Below, piece after piece: positions 45,029 through 57,038 of a stretch of DNA of 64,000 bases (positions within the stretch are counted from its first letter, which is position 1; every line of letters begins with the position of its first letter). The notes under the pieces are model-generated. The model was not told the DNA's origin and did no database searches. It was given only the letters and a program-made list of their open reading frames with translations. A program made the translations under genes and the position numbers. Origin of the DNA: Arthrinium phaeospermum. Taxonomy: Eukaryota > Ascomycota > Sordariomycetes > Amphisphaeriales > Apiosporaceae. The stretch is from the NCBI GenBank assembly GCA_006503535.1, contig QYRS01000002.1:2852001-2916000 (forward strand). Direction: 5' to 3'.

Positions 45029-46581
45029 GGCTACCGGTGCTTTTGGTGTTTGGGGAGAGACTCCAGCCTCACATTTGAGAAGTCACAGGTTGGGCGACTT
45101 GGAGGCGCCGAGATGTTTCTGTGGTGGATGGCAATTGCCTTCGGGCCACGGTTACGTCCGGACCTAATGCAGGGTCCTCCTTCCTGCCAGTTTAGTGGGC
45201 TGTGCCTGGAGGAGTGTGGGGTATCTCGATCAACCAGGTTAGGTGAGGAGTCCGCAACCAGCCGTCCAACAGACGTCCTGCTACAGTCCTGTTTGAAACC
45301 CCCCACGTAAACTCGGTTATTCTGTGTGATTTCTGGCCCTTACGCTTCCTTATGGCAATGGATATGGTGATATGCAGGAATTACGTGATCAACATGTATA
45401 AGTGGATGGTACCTAAGGTTGTAGAGACTACGTGTATCTACATGTACCTGGGGGCAAGTTGGTCCTTCAGTAAGCAGGAACTCCCATTGATGTGATTTCG
45501 ACTAGGTTCTAGGTACGGGGCAACAGTTGAGATATGAAGTGAGCAGCTGCAGTGAACGACCGATACTTGTCTATGTAAGATGTAGGTAGGCAATATCTCA
45601 AAACCAACGCATAAGTGGCATGCATGCTTTCCTGTGGGAGGCAAAAGACCAGTTCCTGCCGTATGAGGTGTGGTTGATATGAAAAGCGCTCCTGTGATAT
45701 GAATCCTGACATGTGGGACCCCGCCAGGTGTTTCGTGTTTTGTTCATGTACCTACCTTGTCCAGGCTGAGAAGCTTGAGGTGTTCTTGCCCCATCATGAT
45801 TTCCCCTGGTTCCTGAAGCAGGCGTCCTCAAGTCGGGCAAGTGCGATACCCGACTTGCCTACACTCGTGACTCATAGATCAAATCAAACGGAACATATCT
45901 GATATAAGGCAGGCAGGTACTCGACAAGCCGACACGGATCCACTATAGGTCCAGTCCATTCAGTATTTAACCTCTGCAGATGATGGATATTCCAAATTCT
46001 TCTTCTTTTCTCATACATCCAAAAGTGGTAGGTTCTTCGACCACCGGGTACGCTCTTCGCCTGGCACGCTTCACCGGGTATGCTCTCCGCCCGTGGCGTC
46101 TTCATCTGGCATGCTTTTCGCCGGGTACGATTCCTGGCATGCTCTCCGCCGGGTACCTGGCATGCTTTTCGCTGGGTACGATATCTGGCATGCTTTCCGC
46201 CGGGCACGATTCGCTGGCATAGTTTTTTTCTTTCTTCTCTTCATCTCTTTCCGGGGTTCATCCTCGGGGGCGAAGAAGAGAGCAACTCTCCCCATGTATC
46301 TCTATAGAAGATTTATTTATCAAGTTCAATGGTATCAAGCGACAGATTGCGCATGGGTGACCGGGCTTCTAGTTCGTGCTGAAGCCAAAATCATGCAAAG
46401 CGTATCCCCTGATCCTAATCATGGCAGTTCCCCCCCTTCTTTTCTCGAGCTGGATTAACTGAAGAGCTGAACCATTTCGTGTCGATTGGTAGGTAACCAG
46501 GTAGAAACCGTGTTCAAACTTTTGTTCATTGGGCGCATGTTGGTATTAGATACGCTAGTATATAGCATTGGCATCTTTCTT
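45029..46581. other. Intergenic region with a minisatellite
   Basis: Upstream of ALG5 and downstream of AVL9. It holds the repeat array at 46043-46225. Open frames crossing that array have periodic, Arg/Lys/Pro-rich translations produced by the repeat and are not taken as genes. Confidence 0.5.
46043..46225. repeat. Degenerate 28-bp minisatellite
   Basis: About six units related to CCGGGTACGATTCCTGGCAT followed by GCT(C/T)TCCG. The clearest units are 28, 23 and 28 bp (about 46120-46199); the first two are longer and more diverged. The core TGGCATGCT recurs in four units. Confidence 0.8.
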
Positions 46582-49449
46582 CTACACTTCCGCGGTTGCG
46601 ACAGCCTTGGGGTCCACGACATCCTTCTTCTGCTCTTCTGCGGGCGGCTGCTCGTCCGCTGCCGGGACAGACTTAGGATCCACCTCATCCTTCTCTTGTT
46701 CCTCCGCTGGTAGAGTAGTCTTGGAAGCTACGTCGTCCTTCTTTTGCTCTTCTACTGCTGGTGTGGTGTCCTTGACCTCCACAGCCTCCTGCTCTTCTAC
46801 CGGCGGGGCAGCAGTAACATTCACATCGTCCTTCTTCGGATCTGCTACTGGTGCGGCAGGCTTGACCTCCGCGTCCTCCTTCTTCGGCTCTGCTACCGGC
46901 TCAGCAGCCTTCACCTCCACGATCTCCTTCTGCTCATCTAATGCTGGCGTGGCGACATTGGAAGCCACGACGTCCTTCTTCTGCTCTTCTGCTGCTGGCG
47001 TGGCAACCTTGGAAACCGCGACGTCCTTCTTCTGCTCTTCTGCTGCTGCTGTGGCAGCCTTGGTATCGACATTGTCCTTTTCCTGTTCTTTTACTGCTGC
47101 CGGGACAGTTTTAGAGTCCACATTAACTGTACTTTTGGCAACGATTGCGTCTATGCCTTCTGCTTGCGCCGGCCCCTGAGCAGCACCGTCTTTGCCCGGT
47201 GGTGGCCGTTCCGGCTTCCGTGGGCTAACGGGGCTGGACGCACTGCTTTCCGACCCTGCTGCGTCAAGCAGACTTTCGCTGAAGCTGTGCTGCGTGCCTG
47301 GTCGTTGGTACTCGCCCCTGTCGTTGTTGTTGTTGTCGGTCGAGCCCCGGATGCTAGCCCAGGGAGCGAAGCTCGGCGTCGTCGGCCCAGGGCTGTTGAG
47401 CGGGGACGAATATCCGTTAGAATCCGTCTTCAACTTCCGGGCCCCGAACCCCCATCCTCCCCCGCCTGAGTTACTTGCGCCGCTGCTTGTGCGGCCCCAG
47501 CCTGCTTTGCGCTTCTCCGATGCCCAGGTCGCCCAGCTGCCTACATAAGCACCCACCTTGGCACCAGTAGTGTTTGTACTTGCGGGAGTCTCAGGGCTCT
47601 TTGCTGACTTTACTGACTCGCCAGAGATAGACTTTGTATCTTCTGCGCGTTTGCGCTGTGCTTCGCGCGCTGAATCCATGTCGGCATAGAACCTATTGAA
47701 CATGGTACTGGCCTTATCACGGGCGGCGGCCGCATTACGGCCCAGCACTTCGCGTCCGGCGGCAAACTTCTCGTCCAGGTGAAGATCTTGTACTTGTTGC
47801 TGGAGGCGCCGTTGAACATCTTCCATCGTTAAACCACCAGCACAGGGGTGCTTGGGCTCAACAATATCAAAGAGTAAGGAGTCCGTGTGTGCATCCCACA
47901 TCCGATAGTTCTCGGTCTTGGCCCAATACTCTACCCACTCGGTGCCAAAATCAATCGACGGGTCGCCTTCCACATGGGGTAGAACCACCTTGGGGTCATT
48001 GCCGTGTTTTGCCAGGTAGTTGCGGTATTTGACCGAGGCAATCAACGACAGCAGATATTCCTCAAATTGGAGCCGGATGTACTCTTCGCTGCCGCGGTAG
48101 CCCATATGATTAGGCCGTTGAGGGTTCCTCTCGTCCCAGGTGTCGTTTACTTCCTGGGTGATGACATCGATCCATCTTCGGTCACTCGCAGTGAGAACCA
48201 ATGCCGTGCGGAGTGATGTCGATGTAATGTTGATTGTGTCATCGTCTAGGTTGATGAGAATATCGCTATAGCGGTCCTTTTGCTGCAAAAGAAGAGAATT
48301 TGTGCTGCCCACAATGTATGACTTCGTACCAAAGTCGGCGAGAATATCGAGTTGCTGAAGCGGCGTGTACGGGCCGAACAAGCTCCCCTGTCTCTAGTTA
48401 ACAATGCTGGCCAGGTGTTAGACAAGGATTGGAGACTCTACCTTCCCGAAGATCTGGAGCGGCAACCCCATGTACGAAAGAAGCGAGTTGCGGTCACTAG
48501 TCCGCAAACTCGTCGGCTTGCTTAAGCTTTTCTCGTATCCGTCTAGATCGGGGCCTGCACAGTCCTGCAGGCTCCTCAACAGACCCGGGATCAAAGATAT
48601 AAGAGAGAACTGCATCATACATAGGCGTTCACACCTTGAACCGAAGAACAGCATCTGTGGAAAGCATTAGTACACATTTCAACGCCGGCAAAAACTTGGC
48701 TACTTACCTTCGGCTGCAAGAGACAGCATTTTAAAAGCACAAGTGTTTGCCATCGAAATTCGCGTACTAGTTCGCGGAGGCTCATACCCAGGTACTGATC
48801 TCGGTCCTCTTCGCTGAGTGACCCTCGCTCTTTTTCCTCTTTCAAACTGTCCTGGAAGCGTTTCAAGATTTCGCAGTCGGTGAACTCGCGCTGCGCGAAC
48901 CACGCGCTCGTAACTACCGACAGTCTTTCCCTGAGCATACCGAAGAACTGGGGGCTGTCCGCTATCACCACCACGGCCTTCTGTACAGTCGAGCGAGTTA
49001 CCTCCGGAGGTCGGTTGAGGAGCTGCGATGCATCCATCTGGCGCGTGCAGGATATTCCAAAGAGGGATGTCGGAGGCAAGCCATCGGTGGCCGGTTTGAG
49101 CAAGGTGAAATAGGAGAAATCCTCGGTCGTGCTACAAGGCATCCACGAATTAACATTCATTGGCACACAAGTCAACTGGACGGCTGCTTCTTTCTACTTA
49201 CGCATGCGCGCCATCGCTCAGCGCCATGAATGGCAACAGCGTCCAATCCCAATCTGCAGCTGGGTCGGAACCCTCTGGTACCCCAAACCACTTCTCGACC
49301 TCCGGTCCCCTCGCATGGTGGAAGTCTACCACGGTGACCAGAGGAATGAAGCCAGGCGGCTTGTTTATACCCGGGCTCGGTGGCACGCTCCCAGCCGAAG
49401 TCTTAATCGAGGCCGCAGGCTGCAGTTGTAGTTGGTTTGCGTCCGCCAT
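46582..49449 (-). CDS. AVL9: Late secretory pathway protein AVL9
   Basis: Avl9 proteins act in exit from the Golgi to the cell surface and share a DENN-like fold. Four exons on the minus strand: 49449-49202, 49131-48708, 48654-48442 and 48387-46582, coding 896 aa. The N-terminal block includes FIPLVTVVDFHHARGPEVE and TTEDFSYFTL. The middle has SLFGPYTPLQQLDILADF, VGSTNSLLLQQKDRYSD and the EEYIRLQFEEYLLSL and EWVEYWAKTENYRMWD boxes of the Avl9 domain. After about residue 560 the chain is disordered. Residues about 720-890 are a tail of imperfect repeats around EEQKKDV with Ala/Val/Pro/Lys/Glu. The coding DNA of that tail also yields a long Ser-rich frame on the plus strand, a shadow. Confidence 0.92.
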
Positions 49450-52400
49450 GGTTGCGATTATTTGGGGGTATGTCGGTGTCGATGGACTCTCGCGCGATCA
49501 AGCAGTGGATTGGACCGCGGTGCTGAAGCTGCGACCGCAGCCTGTTGCGCCTCCAGTGTTGCGGGTGACCAGGCGATCGAGCGGTCTCTAAGCGGGCTAG
49601 ATCGTATATAAAGGGCGATTGACGTCACGGAAGAGCGTGGTCCTAGAGGCGCATCCCCGTGCTTCGGCTGCTCAATGAACCACAGGAAACGGCGGGTAGC
49701 GTAGTGGTCGACAAGCCGGGCTGAGAAAAGATGAAGCGAGCAAGAAAGCGACTCGAGGTGTGCTCGGTTTACGTCCAGTGAGTGGTGGCCAGAACTACCA
49801 AGAATACAAGCGGTCAGGAAGGGACCGACTCGAGATAATCCAATCCCGAATTGTTGTCCTAACATTCCCACCACGACACGGTCAGCGGGGCCGGGTCATT
49901 AGAGCAAATCGCATAGCTCCAGGCACAAGTAACAACGTCAATGGCTCAGTGCTCACCAATGCAAGACCAAAAAAAATCTTGTTTCCTCCTATGACATGAT
50001 ACCAGCTGAATCGAGATTGCTTTATAGTGGTCAGCTTGGGGCAGCTTGCTGTGCTGTGTGTTGTAAGGTGAGCTCGAGCGGAATTTGCTATTTATTGATA
50101 TTGTATAGGACCACCCTGATATTGTCATGGGGGGAGAGAAGCACACGCACATAAGGTTAATGCACGTAGTAGTATGCACGTACTTATGTACATATGACAG
50201 TGGGACATTTTCTAGAACCAGAATCGACGGGATAAGTTCTTCCAAAGTCCCAAAGCCCCTCAGCACTCAGCTTCTGCGTGCCCAGAAGCCCCCCTCTAAA
50301 GCTCTAACAGAGGAGTGGGATGGAATGTGTAGCAGTCCCACCCAGCAGATGCAGGCCTCAAATCACAAGCGTGTAAACCGCCTGGGGGCCAACTGACGAG
50401 CGCCCGCCGCACCGAGCAACCAGTCGGTTTTATCAATCAGATTTCCTGTCGTCCTATCATTGCCGAGTCTGTGACAATATTGGTATGGAACGAGCTTTGC
50501 CCCACGGTAATCAGTCCAACAGGTTCAATACTCTCATGATTCTCTGACACGGTTCTCGCTTTCGCGCGCGCGAAGCTCCCAGCTCCCTTAGCAGTCCTCG
50601 GGCGCTGCGGAAACATAAGAATGACAGTGCTGAGTGCATTTCATCCTATCAAATAGACAGATGCAATGCACACACTCAACAACAATGTTTGCCGAGCATT
50701 CTTAGCATGGGAATCACCCCCTCCAAATCTGCAAGACGTGGCGATCTGCCAGCTGTCCTGCATTGCATAAACGATATCTTGCAATACCGTCGTCATCCAT
50801 TGTCCCCAGAACTTCCTTCCGCAGAGCTAAACAGGAAGATATTGGCGGACCGCCGGCAGTGGGCAGTGGGCAGTGGATTCGACAATCCGTAGGCTCGTCG
50901 CCCGAGCTCTTGGCCGAACGGCGGGTCGCCTACAAGCTGCCGACAGACCACATTTCCTGCGAAGAGGTCAAAATGTAGCTCTGCAAGTAGTTGACAGAGG
51001 GGAGCCAATCGTAATACGAGTCCTATTGCAGCTTTGATAGCAACATTGTTATGTACATGCCAACGTAGCTACAAACGTTAATCAATCGTTTCCCATCGTG
51101 TCTTCGCTCGCTGCCACGTTCTTCCGACGAGCTTTAGGCTCGGTAATATCGGTCTCACCATCAAGCCATGAGTTCATACCCGGGACTGCTAGCCTTAGTA
51201 TTCTACTTTATTGTCTGTACCTTGCTCACCTCCTCTGACATGACTACTTACTGCCCGGTCATTCCACCTCTTCTGCTCGTTACCTGGGGCGCAGTCACGG
51301 TCAGGTTTCGGCAATGGCGAGATGTGGCGCGGTGCATTTTCTACGCTGTAATTCCCGTGTCCTGGGCAGCCCGATGGCCCGAACAACAGTGAAAGACATA
51401 GTTGCTGGTGCTAGATCCAGCGCTCAGCAGGCTCATCGCTCCAAAGGCCGGCAACTCAGAACACAGATTCTGGTCTTGTTGGCCAAATTATCAAGCACGC
51501 CAACACACTCGTGCACTGGGCAACGGGGGGGTATTGGTGACGACTTCGCTCGCGCGGACGATGGTTGGTATGCTGCTGGTGCTCGATAATGCTGGCGTCT
51601 GAGCATTGCGGCGGCAGCTGCAAGCAGAATACCAGCGCTTATCTGATTCTGCTAATGGGTTGATGGGCCGTGATGCCGAAATGAGGATCATACCCATCCA
51701 TGGAGTTATCTGCCAAGCACTGGAAAAGGGGGTATTCGGATCTTCAGCCCTGCTGAGCATCGTCAAAGGCTTCTTTGGTATGGCATGTCTGTTCATACAC
51801 GTAAGACGCCATGCGTCACCTATCTGGGACGATAGTGCGCTCGTTAAGCAGGCTCTTCATCGGAACCCGCGGCCTGCTGATAGGATTTCATCCTGCAAAG
51901 GTGTTTGCTTCATTGTACCTGGGACCTTGTCGTTCGATCTAGATACAACGCCCGTACAAGTCTAGATGCAGGCCTTAGCACTCTGTCGAAACGTGCCACC
52001 CCCCAGTGCCGAGTCGTGATGCTTATCAACATGGTAGAAATATACAAGAGAATTCTTAGCGTCTTAGCGAAGCCTACCTTTGCGATGTTTTAAACGTCAA
52101 CTCAAGTCTATACCAGGGTTCTAAGTATTCACAATCTATCAATGGTCTAGGGTATGTGCCGGAATAAGGTGTTATGAACATGAGCAACAAATGCTACGAG
52201 AGTGACAATTCAATGGCGTTCGTACAGAGGGCTGGTGGGTAAATGATACGAATGCTCTTTACCTTATGGTCAACATCTCGTGCGTCTGTACTCGTTATTA
52301 CGCTCTAGACGACATGTGCCTGATTAAGAGTTGATGCCCGCAACCTCCGTGAGTCTCCTCAGCATTGCGGCCACTGCCATCTGCAAGTAAGTGTGCAAGT

Positions 52401-53556
52401 GTGCAACGGTTCCCCAGGAAGTACCCCAGACAACAGCCTCGATCTAATCTGTGATTTTGGCCGTTGCCATTTTTAGTAAAAGGATACCAAGCAGGTCAAA
52501 ATGTAGTTATATAGATCGACTCCATTAAGCCACTAACATTGGTTTGACACAGGTGACAGGCAAGAAGGGAGAAGTGGGAGTATACTCAGGTAGGCCTAGA
52601 CTCCCGCTAGCGGAAGCCGTTTCTCTGAGCCGATTGGACTTGGTCTTTAGAGCGGGCCCAGCCAGCCAGAGCCAATTACGGATTTTGCAATTGTCATTTT
52701 AATCAGATTGTCGAGGTACTGTGATATAAACCTCGGTTCAATCAGCAACGACTCAGTAGCGTCAAGCGTCAATGTATGTTCCGGTGTTAGAAACGACATT
52801 TCAGACACCTCGCCCCTGCGATGAGATGTACCAGGCACCAGGCGTGATTGAACAACTCGAGACCGTGTAGACGTCCCTTATGTAATGCGAGTTATCGAGC
52901 AATCTGATACCAGCCTCAAGGTCGGGCACACACACTTCTCCTAGTGCGACCCATTCTTGATAACCGAACCGGAGGATCTTGCAGGTGACCCTCAAAAGAT
53001 GGCCAGATAAAAAGGCTTGGCACCTAGGAGGGTGTCCTGTCAAAGTCGAAATGCACATCTATATTTTCCAAGGTGTGGACGTGCTCCCCTGGAAGGGTCC
53101 TGAAAGGGGTATACAGGCATGGATAAGGTAGGTACTTCATGTGCCGCGCAGTATTCTGGAGTCCCGGAGAGCCGGCTTCACTCTGCAAGTACTGATGTCT
53201 GTAGTGATATGCTACAGAAGTCAGAAGTCTCATGCCCCTATTCTGCGGCCTCCCATCGATATCAATCGATGGATAAGATAGTTGTGAGGGCATACATGCA
53301 CATTTACCAGGTAATGAAGAAACCTTAACGCCAACAGAGGACGATGGATGTCCCGTTTGATCTTCTGTCTTTGATGGGAGATGGACCCGATGCTGGGGGC
53401 TCGCCTAGACCCATGCTAACTCCATGACAGGGGCTGCAGTCCCCCCTGCAGTCCCCCTTTTGCCCAATCAAAGCAGCTCGAATTCAAATCATCTTACCAC
53501 CGAGCGCCGACTCCGGGCTTAGCCCACGCGGACAGACGACAGTGCAGAAGTACTCG

Positions 53557-53590
53557 AGAACCAGGACCAGGACCAGAACCAGAACCAAAA
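53557..53590. repeat. (GRACCA)n hexamer repeat
   Basis: About five tandem copies of GAACCA/GGACCA, in non-coding DNA. Confidence 0.75.
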
Positions 53591-53831
53591 GACAGGCAAT
53601 CAGTCGGCTGATTTTCCAGGTACCTTCCATAGAACGCTCTGGTGGTTCGGACCGGTCTGGTTTCGATCGAAGCAGACAGTGGCTCAACTCGGGATTGATT
53701 CCAACGCTGTGATTTATGCTTCTGACTGAGTACAGTAGTGCTGGCCCCAAAGCTTCTTTCCCAAGTGCCTTCAGCTGTCCCGTCCCCGTCTGATCTGGCG
53801 AACCTGAGTCGAGGTGGCGGAGTGCGGACTA

Positions 53832-53854
53832 ACTGACTGACTGACTGACTGACT
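53832..53854. repeat. (ACTG)n microsatellite
   Basis: Nearly six perfect ACTG units, about 620 bp upstream of the GATA factor ATG. Confidence 0.9.
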
Positions 53855-54477
53855 TCACGCCTGCCTACCCGCTTGGTGCATGCCTGCCTGCCTTATTGCA
53901 TGGTCTTGAAGGAGCATAAGCAACAACCATCTTCTAGAAGACACACAGATCTCCCACACCGCATTCCGAACGTTGCCCACAGGGAGAAGCAAAGTCGCAG
54001 TCGCAGTGGTCGTGCCGTTTCGCATCCCTCCCACGCCGAACCCCTCCACGCAACCTCGATCTCTCTCCCTGTATACCTACATTAGGGAGGAAGGGTACCG
54101 CCCCCATCGCTGGCCACAGGTCAGAAGTCTGCGCTGTGCCTCCGTCGCGCGCCCCAAGCCTACGCCTACTTCGTACACACACAGGTTCTGTAGATATCCG
54201 GGTCGCCGACGATACTTGTGTTCTATATATCCTCTCGATCGTATCACATCACGCGACCGACACCTGCGAGATTGTAGCACCTCGAAAAGTTGCCTGGCAC
54301 ACGGGTCTGCTGATTTCCACCATCGCCACAGCATCTGAACATACCCTTTTATAAGTTATCCGGAACAGGTGACTGTCAGATGTCAAGCCAACACAGGAGG
54401 CGACAATTGCAGCAGACAAAAATCGCTTCCTCTTATATGGTGGGTGCTGGTCCTCGTTGAAACAACGCTGCAGCACG

Positions 54478-56261
54478 ATGGAAGTTGCCCGCCAATCAAA
54501 CACCAATAATTCAATGGAGGGTTCTGGCTCAGGTCGTACTGCCCTCCCTTCTCGTCTCACAGCGTCAAGGGAGAACGCGCAGTCTATGGAAACCAGCGAC
54601 TACCGCTATGCATCCTCCACCGGATCGCGAAGCCCAGCAGCAGATAGCGTCGCTGCCTCTGAAGCCAGGCGTAGCCCGTCTATACTGGAAAGCGCACAAG
54701 CCACCTCACCAAGCCTTTCGCCATTGCCATACGAAGCCGTTCAGGATGGAACACCGGTGAAAGGGAAGGCAAGCTCCCTTGCTGTACCAGTTCAAGGCGG
54801 CCAGATCTGCAGGTAAGAAATATGCTATATAATACCCGGGAACTTCTGGGCCATCAGCTTACGTGAGCTACAGCAACTGTCAGACCACACGGACACCGCT
54901 CTGGAGGCGGTCACCGCAAGGTGCCATCATCTGCAATGCCTGCGGTCTATATCTCAAGGCGCGGAACTCATCTCGGCCTACTAACCTGAAGCGCCCACCT
55001 ACCCTGTTCACGGCTGCGTCAGGGCAAGACTCGGAGCCGGCTGCCTCTAAAGCCTCGTCGCAAGCTTCCGGCGCTACATACGTAGCGGCCGACCATATGC
55101 CTACAGGATCTTGTCCTGGTGGCGGGCGCTGCAACGGTACCGGCGGCGCCGAGGGATGCAGTGGTTGTCCAGCGTACAACAACCGGGTCGCTAAGAGTGC
55201 GCATATGACCAGCTGCCAAGGACCAGACGCTTCGAACAGCCAAGCTTCCGACGATGGACCAGCTCCAATCGATGTAGCTGCGCAGCAATCGCAGAATCAG
55301 AACACCGCTGTTGTGATAGCTTGCCAAAACTGCGGGACGACAGTCACCCCTTTATGGCGCCGGGATGAGGCTGGTCATACCATCTGTAATGCCTGCGGTA
55401 CGTGACTTATTATGCATATACGGAGAGGATTACTAAACCGAGACAGGACTGTACCACAAACTTCATGGTGTTCACCGGCCGGTTACAATGAAGAAGGCCA
55501 TCATCAAGCGACGGAAACGGGTCATACCAGTGACTAGAGAAGACCAGGACGACGAGGGTGCAACGTATTCTCCGGAGCAGGAGTTTCAGAAGTCTCGCCC
55601 AGATTCCGAGCGCGGGACTATGAACGCAGATGGATCTGTCAACCTCGGGCTTCGCCGCCGAACGGAACACCCCTTGACACTGCTGCCTGAGCCCGTTCGC
55701 CCCAGCCAGATATCGTCTCAGTTACCTGCCGCGGATTTGACTGCATATCATACAACACATACAACGCACACTCCGCAGTCTCTCAATTTGCGGGATTCAC
55801 TCATTGACGATAATCGACTGGCACCACTGACTTCTATCTCGGTGATGAAAGACAGGCAGTCTTCTCTATCCCCAGCATCGTTTCTCTCGCCTTCACGAAA
55901 ACGATCGTTCTCAGCTGCCGAGTCGGACCTTACTTTTAGCGATGGAGGCTACGAGGGTTCCAAGCGCCTCTCATCTATCAATTCCATTCTCAATCCATCA
56001 AGAGCATCGCAAAGTCCAAGCCTCAGTGCCGTGGAGGACGCTGCGGATTCGCTGCGGCTATTACGGTCCCCAACTGGGACTCTGGTGTCGGCACCCAGCC
56101 CGGGGGCTTACTCGGTCGCGTCTACAGCCACGAATCATGCCCACCTGATGGAGACCGAGAGGCTGAAGGCGGAGAAGCGAGCAGCTTTGCAGTTAGAAGC
56201 AGAGAAAATGCGCGAGCTCTTGGCTGCGAAGGAAAGGGAGCTGGCTGCTCTGGAAGAATAA
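54478..56261 (+). CDS. sreA: Iron-responsive GATA-type repressor (SreA/SRE/Urbs1 class)
   Basis: Represses siderophore and reductive iron uptake genes when iron is plentiful. Three exons, 54478-54812, 54874-55397 and 55447-56261, coding 557 aa. Two GATA zinc fingers: C111-X2-C114-X17-C132-X2-C135 and C262-X2-C265-X17-C283-X2-C286. Between them is the cysteine-rich iron-sensing region C192-X5-C198-X8-C207-X2-C210 ([16 protein letters not shown]), the hallmark that separates this class from other GATA factors. A basic stretch after finger 2 ([10 protein letters not shown]) is a likely nuclear signal. The C-terminus (about 520-557) is a coiled coil ([20 protein letters not shown]). Each intron cuts a finger: one just after C111, the other in the Gly after C286. 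Siderophore genes are not in this window. Confidence 0.96.
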
Positions 56262-57038
56262 TGCCCAAACGGTGGCTGATGCGTCGGTCAAGGGTCCAGT
56301 GTAAGAAAAAAGGTAGATTACGTTTTACTCACGCCAATTAGCTAGGGCGTCAGTATATGGGACATTAAAGGGGAACCAGGGCAATCCGGATAACGTTACG
56401 ACAGGCTATGAATTATGTAAAGAATCCTACTTGACAAGCTTCACTATGCTCGAGGTACAATCAAACCACCAGAGAGTTGTTGGGATTCGGACAGTCCACC
56501 ACATACTATCGTTGAGCCGTGCTGTTTCGTTGCATATCGAGGAAGCGGCCTTCAGGATTCCTGCCAGAAGAGCTCCTCTTTTAACCCAAAAAGGGCTGTT
56601 TTGTACAATCCTGCATCCCTTATTTCGTCTCGTCAAGCACGGGTTCTTACACATCACTGGTAATCATAGTTGAGAGAACTTCATAAGTGTACATATACTG
56701 GGCATTTGTACAAAGTTGCACACATGGCTGCGCGTATGTACAGCCTATCGGTGTACTTGGTTCTCTACATGTGATATCTCGCCATTGCCTCGTACATATG
56801 TAGATGTACACATACAATGACGTGTATGACCACTCATCCGGCGCTCCTTGTCCCGAGCTCCTCCAGAATTTAAAACCCGAACAGACCCCTGCCGAGCCCC
56901 GCCTTCCCCGGTGCGCGTGGTCTCAGCTCCTGGAGAGTTCTTCTTAATACTGCCTCTTGCCCGCAAAGTTGCGGCCTTGCCAATCGCCGTGTCATGGCCG
57001 GCCAGCAATGTAGAAGCAGCACTCCCGAGGGAGAGGCT
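56262..57038. other. Convergent intergenic region, no gene seen
   Basis: 3' space between the GATA factor and the TVP15-like gene. It contains several GTACATA-type words and no recognisable gene. Confidence 0.5.

Larger units (their letters stand above)
49450..54477. other. Gene-poor 5-kb region
   Basis: No gene that I can support. Frames at 51168-51392 (hydrophobic) and 51606-51965 look partly protein-like but lack a family signal and do not splice into one product. There are short hexamer and tetramer repeats at 53557-53590 and 53832-53854. The last several hundred bases, roughly 53870-54470, are likely promoter and leader of the GATA factor gene. Confidence 0.45.

Noticed and set aside
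45884..46295. Frames with repeated KACQ/KSMPG residues
   Set aside because: They arise from the 28-bp minisatellite read in different phases; no start context or splice sites support a gene.
46568..47179. 203-codon Ser-rich plus-strand frame resembling a surface protein
   Set aside because: It is the reverse reading of the repetitive Lys/Glu tail of AVL9 (AAG/GAG give CTT/CTC); periodicity explains its length.
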